This document shows, one piece after another, positions 6,895 to 12,928 of a DNA stretch of 12,928 nt. The notes under the pieces are model-generated. The model saw nothing but the letters and a program-made list of their open reading frames with translations. It ran no database searches and was not told where the DNA came from. The stretch is taken from contig JAUVEQ010000035.1 of NCBI GenBank assembly GCA_030594725.1, forward strand, positions 1 through 12,928, read 5' to 3'. The stretch comes from Methanobacteriota archaeon (lineage in GTDB: Archaea > Thermoplasmatota > DTKX01 > GCA-020343715). Every line of letters begins with the position of its first letter. Position 1 is the stretch's first letter. A program made the translations under genes and the position numbers.

Positions 6895-8624
6895 CCGGCA
6901 ATACCAGGAACGATGCCGGGGAGGCCATCGCCGAGGACGGAGGGGATTTCAAGCCCCTGATCGTCGCATTCACCTGCAACTGGTGCTCGTACGCGGGGGC
7001 CGATTTCGCGGGGATCTCCCGCATGCAGTACCCGGCCTCCATCCGTGTGGTGCGGCTCATGTGCTCGGGCCGGATGCATCCCGGCTTCATCCTGGGAGCC
7101 CTGGAGATGGGCGCCGACGGCGTGATGGTCTCCGGATGCCATCCCGGTGACTGCCACTACACCTTCGGCAACAAGAGCGGCCAGGAGGCGGTGGAGACCG
7201 CCATCGAGATGGCGGAGATGGCGGGCCTCAACGGGGACCGCATCCACCTCCAGTGGGTGTCAGCCTCCGAGGGGGCCCTGTTCGCGCGGACGGTGGATGA
7301 GTTCACCAGGACCATCAACGGCCTGGGGCCCAACCCCCTGGGGAGGGAGCCCGTCGACCCGTCGGTGGTGGAGATGGCCTGCTCGATCCACGAGGACATG
7401 ACCGTGGCCTTCGAACCATCCCAGGCGCCCGAGGCCACCAGGGAGGGGCTGGAGGTCCTTCGGGAGGCGTTCGACAGCACCCATGCGTACCGGTGCATCG
7501 AGTGCGGCAAGTGCACCGGCATCTGTCCCGTCAACGCCCGGTATCCCGCGTTCCACCCCCGCAAGCTGGTCATCAAGGGCATGTACGGTCTCGACGGGGA
7601 GCTGGCCTACGACCACACCATATGGGCCTGCCTCGAGTGTGGCCTGTGCAGGGAGGCCTGCCGGGTGGATGTGGACCTGCCCGAGTTCGTGCGACGCCTG
7701 CGGTCCCTGGCCCGGTCCGAGGGCCAGGGCGAGGTGGGCACCCACGGCGGCCTGATCCACACCTTCGACCGCCTCTGCTCCCACAGCCACAACGAGCCTG
7801 ACCTGACATCCTGGTCCAAGGAAGGACGGCTCCGGTTCGACCCCAGGTCGGACACGGTGTTCGTGTCCGGTTACGCAGGCGCTCTGGAGCAGATCATACC
7901 CGATGTGGAGTACGACACCAAGGCCTCGCCCCGGGACGCCGTCCGGATCCTCAACATGCTGGGAGTTAGACCCGTGCTCTTCGAGACGGAGCGGCCCTCG
8001 GGCCACGACCTCTACTACACGGGCGACAACAACGCATTCGGACGCCTGGCATCCATGAACGCCGAGGCCCTGCGCGCCACCGGGGCCAAGAGGGCGGTGT
8101 TCGTGTGCCCCGAGACGATGCACACTTACAGGGACCTCTACCCTGTGGTGACAGGCGAGCCCCTGGGCCTTGAGTGTGTCCACGTGATCGAACTCGTCAC
8201 CGAGGCCCTGGCCGAGGAGAAGGTCGCCCTGCGCATGCTGCCCAACGACCAGGGCCTGGGCGCCATCACCTACCATGACTCCTGCCGTATGGGCAGGATG
8301 CTGGGGCTATACGATGAGCCCCGCCAGGTCATCGAGGAGACGGGGGATGAGCTGGTCGAGATGGTGCACAACAGGGGTTACGCCGACTGCTGCGGAGTGG
8401 GCGCTTGGCAGCGCTGCGACCCGGCGTCCCGCCAGCTCCGGCTGGCGCGCCTCGTGGAGGCCCACGAGGCCGGGGCCAACCGGCTGGTGACCCCCTGCTC
8501 TCGATGCACGTTCCATTTCAAATGTCAACAGTGCCATGATGGTGCGGAGGAGACCCCTTCCACCGAGGATGTTGAGATCATCGACCTTGCGACCTACGTC
8601 GCTGAGAGACTTGTGAAGCTGTGA
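6891..8624 (+). CDS. MvhD-HdrC-CCG (HdrB/D-like) fusion protein
   Basis: This 577-residue protein joins three Hdr/hydrogenase modules. Residues about 20-135 are MvhD-like, the [2Fe-2S] adaptor between hydrogenase or another donor and HdrA, with C29, C32, C58, C83 and C88 in FTCNWCSYAG, MCSGR and SGCHPGDCHY. Residues about 195-280 are HdrC-like with C202, C205, C208, C212 and C247, C250, C253, C257. The C-terminus has a CCG domain with C465-X34-C500C501G-X33-C536xxC539, the ligand pattern for a non-cubane [4Fe-4S] cluster that reduces disulfides in HdrB/HdrD. The preceding repeat of that domain (about 320-420) has lost its CCG: SGHD (370-373) stands in its place and one cysteine (C406) remains. 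The GTG start overlaps the previous stop (GTGA). No membrane segment is seen, so it is cytoplasmic. The substrate is unknown. Confidence 0.88.
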   Translation: MTGNTRNDAGEAIAEDGGDFKPLIVAFTCNWCSYAGADFAGISRMQYPASIRVVRLMCSGRMHPGFILGALEMGADGVMVSGCHPGDCHYTFGNKSGQEAVETAIEMAEMAGLNGDRIHLQWVSASEGALFARTVDEFTRTINGLGPNPLGREPVDPSVVEMACSIHEDMTVAFEPSQAPEATREGLEVLREAFDSTHAYRCIECGKCTGICPVNARYPAFHPRKLVIKGMYGLDGELAYDHTIWACLECGLCREACRVDVDLPEFVRRLRSLARSEGQGEVGTHGGLIHTFDRLCSHSHNEPDLTSWSKEGRLRFDPRSDTVFVSGYAGALEQIIPDVEYDTKASPRDAVRILNMLGVRPVLFETERPSGHDLYYTGDNNAFGRLASMNAEALRATGAKRAVFVCPETMHTYRDLYPVVTGEPLGLECVHVIELVTEALAEEKVALRMLPNDQGLGAITYHDSCRMGRMLGLYDEPRQVIEETGDELVEMVHNRGYADCCGVGAWQRCDPASRQLRLARLVEAHEAGANRLVTPCSRCTFHFKCQQCHDGAEETPSTEDVEIIDLATYVAERLVKL

Positions 8625-8634
8625 GTGTGTGACC

Positions 8635-11184
8635 ATGACGGAAGAGGAGAATGGAACGTCCGAGGGCGAGGAGGGCAAGGCCCCGACCGAGGAGGCGCCA
8701 CGCATCGGGGTGTTCGTGTGCGACTGCGGTCTCAACATCGCAGGCTCCGTGGACACCCAGTCCGTGGCGGACTATGCCGGCACGCTTCCAGACGTGGTCT
8801 GGGCGGGGCGGCAGAAGTACACCTGCTCGGACCCTGGCCAGATGCTCATAGAGGACATGATCGAGGAGCACGACCTCAACCGCGTCGTGGTGGCCTCGTG
8901 CTCGCCGCGGCTCCACGAGCCCACCTTCCGGGGCACCGTGGAGAGGGCGGGCATGAACAAGTACCAGTTCGAGATGGCCAACATCCGCGAGCACTGCTCG
9001 TGGATCCACCTCTACGACAAGGAGGGGGGCACCGACAAGGCCAAGGACCTGGTCCGCATGGCCGTCGCCAAGGTCCGCCTGCTGGAGCCCCAGGAGGAGA
9101 CCAAGGTCCGTGTGGAGACCACCGCCCTGGTCATCGGGGGTGGCGTGGCGGGTATCCAGGCGGCCCTGGACCTGGCCGATTCCGGCTTCAAGGTGCACGT
9201 GGTGGAGAAGGAGCCATCCATCGGCGGGAAGATGGCACAGATCGACAAGACCTTCCCGACCATGGACTGCTCCATCTGCATCCTTGCTCCCAAGATGTCC
9301 GAGGCGGGCAACCACCCCAACATCACGCTGCACACCTACTCGGAGGTCCAGTCCATAGACGGGTACATCGGCAACTTCACCGCAAAGATACTCCACAAGG
9401 CCCGGTACGTGACCACGGACTGCACCTCCTGCGGCGACTGCGCCGATGCGTGCGAGCAGCTGGCTCCCAACGAGTTCGACATCGGCCTGGCCACCCGCAA
9501 GGCGATCTACATCCCCTTCGCCCAGGCAGTACCGTCCCAGTACATCATCGACATGAACACCTGCCTGGGTACCGAGCCCATCGCGTGCGGCAAGTGCAAG
9601 GACGCCTGCGAGCGGGAGGCCGTCGACCTGGAGATGAACGACGAGGTGGTGGAGATCGACGTGGGCACCGTTATCGTCGCCACCGGCGTTGACGTGTACG
9701 ACGCCACGGCCATTCCCGAGTACCACTACGGGGAGTACCCCGACGTGATCACCACCATGGAGTTCGAGCGCCTGGTCAACGCCGGGGGCCCCACCTCTGG
9801 CCACCTGGTGCGGCCGTCCAACATGAAAACGCCCAAGACCGTGGCCTTCATCCAGTGCGTGGGCTCCCGGTCCCTCAAGAACGGCCACCCCTACTGCAGC
9901 AACGTGTGCTGCATGAACACCATCAAGGACTCGCTGCTCATCCGCGAGCACTACGGCCGCGACCTCAAGATAGACGTGTACTACATGGACATCCGGGCCT
10001 TCGGCAAGGGTTTCGAGGACCTGTACAACAGGTCCAAGGCCGAGGGCGTGCGCTTCATCCGGGGGATCCCAGCATCCATCACCGAGGTGCCCGACAACCA
10101 CGACCTTCGCATCGTGGTGGAGGACACCAGCCTGGGTCGCGTCCTCACCCGTGACTACGAGATGGTCGTCCTCTCGGTGGGCATGGAGGCGGCCCACGAC
10201 GCGGAGAAGGTGCAGCACCTTCTCACCCTCTCCCGGACCTCCGACGGGTTCTTCCTCGAGGCCCATCCCAAGCTCAAGCCGGTGGACGCCCCCACCCAGG
10301 GCGTGTTCCTTTGCGGATGCGCGGAGGGGCCCAAGGACATCAAGGACTCGGTGACCCAGGCCTCGGCCGCTGCGGCCAGGGCCGGCATCCTGATGGGTGC
10401 TGGAGAGGTTACGGTGGAGGCCATCACAGCCGTCGTCGACGAGGACCTCTGCACATCCTGTGGCCTGTGCGCCAAGGTATGCCCCTACCACGCCATCGAG
10501 GTGGACACCAAGGCCAAGACGCCGGCCCACGTCATCGAGGCGGCCTGCGCCGGGTGCGGGACCTGCGCCGCAGAGTGCGCCTTCGGGGCCATCCATCAAC
10601 GCCACTTCACCGACCAGCAGATAGAGGGCCAGATCGACCAGGCGACGGCATCGAAGGCCGAGGACCTGGTACTGACCTTCGCCTGCAACTGGTGCTCGTA
10701 CGCTGGCGCCGACTTCGCCGGGGTCTCCAGGATGCAGATGCCTCCCGCGGCCCGTGTCATCCGGACCATGTGCTCGGGCAGGATATCCGTGGACTTCGTC
10801 CTGCGGGCCTTCGCCAACGGCGCTCCGACGGTCCTCGTCTCGGGCTGTCACCTCACCGACTGCCACTACATCAACGCCAACCAGCAGACGCTGAAGCGGG
10901 TGGAGAAGCTGTGGAAGCGCTTCGACAAGTGGGGCATCCGCAAGGAGCGGCTGGCCCTGGCCTGGGTGTCCGCAGCGGAGGGTGCGAAGTTCCAAGAGAC
11001 CATCACCAAGATGTCCGAGATCGCCAAGACGGTGACCGCCAAGGAGATCAAGGAGACCAAGGACATCATCGCCCGTAACTACAAGTTCAAGGCCGAGAAG
11101 ATGGCGAGGGCCAGGGCCAAGAAGGCCGGGGCCGACCCCGGGGCCGCCAACAAGGCCAAGGCCAAGGCCAAGAACGGGACGTAG
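8635..11184 (+). CDS. HdrA-MvhD fusion protein
   Basis: This 849-residue protein is a complete HdrA with MvhD fused behind it. The N-terminal cluster domain has C29, C31, C64, C89 and C121. The FAD core starts at GGGVAGIQAAL (168-178), followed by CSIC (C212, C215). The inserted ferredoxin has C263, C266, C269, C273 and C310, C318, C321, C325. The core continues with CSNVCCMNTIK and the usual HPKLKP segment. The 2[4Fe-4S] domain uses C606, C609, C612, C616 and C638, C641, C644, C648. MvhD (about 678-790) has C684, C687, C713, C738 and C743. A Lys/Ala-rich tail (about 815-849) ends it. The family performs flavin-based electron bifurcation. ATG 8635 is chosen; GTG 8629 in frame would add two residues. 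The preceding gene ends 10 bases upstream and the ribosome site is weak (GTGAG), so coupling is likely. Confidence 0.92.
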   Translation: MTEEENGTSEGEEGKAPTEEAPRIGVFVCDCGLNIAGSVDTQSVADYAGTLPDVVWAGRQKYTCSDPGQMLIEDMIEEHDLNRVVVASCSPRLHEPTFRGTVERAGMNKYQFEMANIREHCSWIHLYDKEGGTDKAKDLVRMAVAKVRLLEPQEETKVRVETTALVIGGGVAGIQAALDLADSGFKVHVVEKEPSIGGKMAQIDKTFPTMDCSICILAPKMSEAGNHPNITLHTYSEVQSIDGYIGNFTAKILHKARYVTTDCTSCGDCADACEQLAPNEFDIGLATRKAIYIPFAQAVPSQYIIDMNTCLGTEPIACGKCKDACEREAVDLEMNDEVVEIDVGTVIVATGVDVYDATAIPEYHYGEYPDVITTMEFERLVNAGGPTSGHLVRPSNMKTPKTVAFIQCVGSRSLKNGHPYCSNVCCMNTIKDSLLIREHYGRDLKIDVYYMDIRAFGKGFEDLYNRSKAEGVRFIRGIPASITEVPDNHDLRIVVEDTSLGRVLTRDYEMVVLSVGMEAAHDAEKVQHLLTLSRTSDGFFLEAHPKLKPVDAPTQGVFLCGCAEGPKDIKDSVTQASAAAARAGILMGAGEVTVEAITAVVDEDLCTSCGLCAKVCPYHAIEVDTKAKTPAHVIEAACAGCGTCAAECAFGAIHQRHFTDQQIEGQIDQATASKAEDLVLTFACNWCSYAGADFAGVSRMQMPPAARVIRTMCSGRISVDFVLRAFANGAPTVLVSGCHLTDCHYINANQQTLKRVEKLWKRFDKWGIRKERLALAWVSAAEGAKFQETITKMSEIAKTVTAKEIKETKDIIARNYKFKAEKMARARAKKAGADPGAANKAKAKAKNGT
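8968..8999 (+). repeat. 32-base exact direct repeat, copy 2 (inside hdrA-mvhD)
   Basis: This is the second copy of the block at 5455-5486, in the same reading frame relation. The two genes are about 3.5 kb apart in the same orientation, so recombination between the copies would delete the MvhD-HdrC-CCG gene. Confidence 0.7.
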
Positions 11185-11190
11185 GACGAT

Positions 11191-11397
11191 ATGGGCCTGA
11201 GGGAATGGGGGGAGAGGCACTTCGCGGGACGCGCCGCCTTCACCCTCACCTTCTTTATCGTGGCATTGCTGCTGTTCGTGTACTACCGCATCCTGTATGC
11301 TGACCTGCTCTTCGAGGGCCGGCCCTTCCTCTCCATCGCCCTTCCCGCCCTCATCATAGCCATCATGGTCAGCTGGGGCGTGAGAAGGGCGATGTAG
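11191..11397 (+). CDS. Small two-helix membrane protein, hypothetical
   Basis: This 68-residue protein starts at ATG 11191, 6 bases after the HdrA-MvhD stop, with AGGA at 11184-11187 as a weak ribosome site. A short charged N-terminus (MGLREWGERH) precedes a hydrophobic helix at about 15-35 (FTLTFFIVALLLFVYY), a short loop with acidic residues, a second helix at about 47-64 (LSIALPALIIAIMVSWG) and a basic end (VRRAM). This predicts a two-pass inner protein with both ends probably inside. I recognise no family. Its G/C-rich third positions agree with the neighbours, so it is likely a real gene. Its spacing suggests co-transcription with kor-hdr. A role as membrane tether for the complex is possible but only positional. 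Confidence 0.65.
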   Translation: MGLREWGERHFAGRAAFTLTFFIVALLLFVYYRILYADLLFEGRPFLSIALPALIIAIMVSWGVRRAM

Positions 11398-11420
11398 CGT
11401 CATGCGTCCAGTATCAACAA

Positions 11421-11428
11421 CTTAATAT
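11421..11428 (+). promoter_or_regulatory. Likely TATA box for the secreted PLC-like gene
   Basis: CTTAATAT follows an A-rich stretch (ATCAACAA) in a locally AT-rich gap between two G/C-rich genes. Its centre is about 28 bases before the ATG at 11453, which puts the expected transcription start within a few bases of the start codon. No Shine-Dalgarno sequence precedes that ATG. The two facts together suggest a leaderless mRNA, common in archaea. Confidence 0.55.
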
Positions 11429-11452
11429 CACCCTTCTGTTTATGAACGGTCG

Positions 11453-12928
11453 ATGGCTCCGAGGACCGCCAGGGCCGTGGCCCTGCTCGCCGTGCTGCTG
11501 ATGGTGGCCGTACCCGCCACATCCTTCGGCTCCCTTGCCTGGGGCAACGGCAGTCCCACCAGCGTCGAGTTCGCCGACTTCGGCCTCCACGACATCACCT
11601 GCGACATCGCCCTCAGGACGGCCACCTACACCTCCCCCGAGCTCCTGACCTGGATGACGGACTGGTACATCCGGAACGAGACCGATTACGGTTTCTCCTT
11701 CGACGGCGACAACGACCTGTCGGGCCCGACGTCGACGGACAACATCAACGCGTACACCGACGATCCCGACTCGTACTGGAAGGACTGGGACAACCACACC
11801 CTGTACCTCCATCCCCGGGCCGGGTGGGACCCGCCCGAGGGGGACGCGGCGCGCCGGGTGTCCCAGCTGTACAACCAGACGGTGGACCACATCTACGGCT
11901 GGCTGATGAACGGGTCCGTGAGGTACGACACGGACCAGCACTACGCCGCATACTACGGGGGCCTCATGGCCCACTACCTCATGGACATCACCCAGTTCGG
12001 TCACACCGACTGGACCCGGCTGGACCACAGCAATCCCCCCGGCCACGACCCCCAGGGCGCGACCTATCACAGCTACTACGAGGCCCGGACCTGGACCGAC
12101 AATGCCCTCCGCCACGCCCACGTGGACCTGATGAGCAACCCGCTGCCGCAGGTGGAGCGGGTCTCGGACCCCGCCCAGGTCGTGCGCGAGCTGGCCGAGT
12201 TCGTCAACGGCCGCCACGGACCAGAGGTCCAGTTCGACGACATCGACCTGAACACCGTGACCCTGGGCTCGACGTACGTTCTCATGCTGGAGACCTTCGT
12301 GGCCAACTGGGACTCGGGCGTCTCCTTCAAGGGTGCCCGGGGCTACGACCCGAACCTTTGGAACCTGACCCAGGAGAACCTGGTCGCCGGGATGTGGAAC
12401 CTGACCAACCTGTGGACCTCGGCCTATCTTGACGCGCAGGAGATGTTCGAGAGGGATGCGGCGGACATCGTCATCGAACGCGTCGACATCTGGCCAGAGG
12501 TGGGCGTCTACGAGGGGCAGGGGGTGCTCATGGATATCATCACCGCCAATAACGGTAGCACCCCGACGGAGAGGTTCGAGATAGCCCTCTTCGTCGATGA
12601 CGAGATGATCAGGGTCATGAACAATGACCTGCAACCCGGAGAGAATTCGAGTAGCGGAGGCACTCTTTGGGTGGCGGTCGCGGGTACCCACGAGATCAAA
12701 TTGGTCGCGGATGTCTATCAGAAGGTGCCGGAGTCGAACGAATCCAACAACGTGTGGAGCACCGAGTACACCGTACTGGCGGAGCACCACGAGTCCAAGA
12801 TGACGGCCGAGCATTCGGTGCTCGAGATCCTCCAGGAGGACACGGGGTGGTTCGATCTGACGCTGGAGAACCTGGGTAACCGGGACGACGTCTACGACAT
12901 CTCCGTCAATGCATATCCGGGCACCATC
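11453..12928 (+). CDS. Secreted zinc-dependent phospholipase C-like protein with CARDB domain, 3' end cut by window edge
   Basis: The frame is open from ATG 11453 to the last base (492 codons, no stop), so the C-terminus is missing. Residues about 1-28 form a signal peptide (R4, R7, then a hydrophobic stretch ALLAVLLMVAV). Residues about 30-335 resemble the zinc-dependent phospholipase C / S1-P1 nuclease fold: H174-x3-D178-x5-H184 and H206-x3-E210 reproduce the metal-ligand spacing of bacterial PC-PLC, with H46 and H120 as likely further ligands and W30 near the predicted mature end. Residues about 338-445 are a CARDB-type beta domain (DIVIERVDIWPEVGVYEGQG ... PESNESNNVW). A further Ig-like domain appears to start near 450. 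Several NxS/T sites fit an extracellular protein. It probably hydrolyses a phosphoester outside the cell; the substrate is unknown. It has its own promoter and no evident link to kor-hdr. Confidence 0.75.
   Translation, partial: MAPRTARAVALLAVLLMVAVPATSFGSLAWGNGSPTSVEFADFGLHDITCDIALRTATYTSPELLTWMTDWYIRNETDYGFSFDGDNDLSGPTSTDNINAYTDDPDSYWKDWDNHTLYLHPRAGWDPPEGDAARRVSQLYNQTVDHIYGWLMNGSVRYDTDQHYAAYYGGLMAHYLMDITQFGHTDWTRLDHSNPPGHDPQGATYHSYYEARTWTDNALRHAHVDLMSNPLPQVERVSDPAQVVRELAEFVNGRHGPEVQFDDIDLNTVTLGSTYVLMLETFVANWDSGVSFKGARGYDPNLWNLTQENLVAGMWNLTNLWTSAYLDAQEMFERDAADIVIERVDIWPEVGVYEGQGVLMDIITANNGSTPTERFEIALFVDDEMIRVMNNDLQPGENSSSGGTLWVAVAGTHEIKLVADVYQKVPESNESNNVWSTEYTVLAEHHESKMTAEHSVLEILQEDTGWFDLTLENLGNRDDVYDISVNAYPGTI

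Noticed and set aside
8578..11403. A 941-codon minus-strand open frame opposite the HdrA-MvhD gene.
   Set aside because: It is rich in Gly, Val, His, Leu and Asp with no domain, which is the usual antisense shadow of a gene with G/C third positions. The plus strand has clear HdrA and MvhD motifs throughout.
11414..12814. A 466-codon minus-strand open frame at the right end.
   Set aside because: The opposite strand encodes a signal peptide, a PLC-like metal site and a CARDB domain in one frame open to the window edge, so the minus frame is a shadow.
1..12928. CRISPR arrays, insertion sequences, transposases, integrases or phage genes.
   Set aside because: No spaced short repeats, terminal inverted repeats or related protein motifs were seen.

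Overview
The window looks like a high-GC archaeal chromosome segment. The Kor and Hdr protein families, frequent GTG starts, ATGA/GTGA junctions, TATA-type promoter elements (one placed for leaderless transcription) and a secreted protein with a CARDB domain all fit an anaerobic archaeon. My guess is an uncultivated member of Thermoplasmatota or a relative of the methanogen lineages; the phylum is an inference and not proven here.

Layout. Bases 1-435 (minus strand) hold the 5' part of a cysteine-rich zinc-ribbon protein of unknown function. A 438-base divergent intergenic region follows (436-873), with a TATA-like element for the minus gene, a 20-bp dyad at 701-720 and possible leader hairpins. 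From 874 to 11184 there is one tightly packed plus-strand operon of seven genes, with overlaps or gaps of 15 bases or less: korD (2[4Fe-4S] ferredoxin), korA, korB and korC (2-oxoacid:ferredoxin oxidoreductase), an unusual tandem HdrA protein, an MvhD-HdrC-CCG(HdrB/D-like) fusion, and an HdrA-MvhD fusion. A 68-residue two-helix membrane protein follows 6 bases later (11191-11397). After a short promoter-bearing gap, a secreted zinc-dependent phospholipase C-like protein with a CARDB domain starts at 11453 and runs off the window end.

How the genes may work together. Kor oxidises a 2-oxoacid (probably 2-oxoglutarate) and CoA to acyl-CoA and passes low-potential electrons to iron-sulfur clusters. 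The next three genes together encode every module of a flavin-based electron-bifurcating heterodisulfide-reductase hub: HdrA flavin cores, ferredoxin arms, two MvhD [2Fe-2S] adaptors, an HdrC module and one canonical CCG non-cubane cluster site. No hydrogenase (MvhAG), formate dehydrogenase or F420/NAD-binding subunit is encoded in the window. The most interesting hypothesis is therefore a Kor-Hdr complex in which 2-oxoacid oxidation is the direct electron partner of an Hdr-type bifurcating or confurcating machine. The domain shuffling, consisting of two HdrA cores in one chain, an HdrB/D-like module with only one intact CCG motif, and MvhD fused twice to different partners, makes this operon the main item for follow-up.
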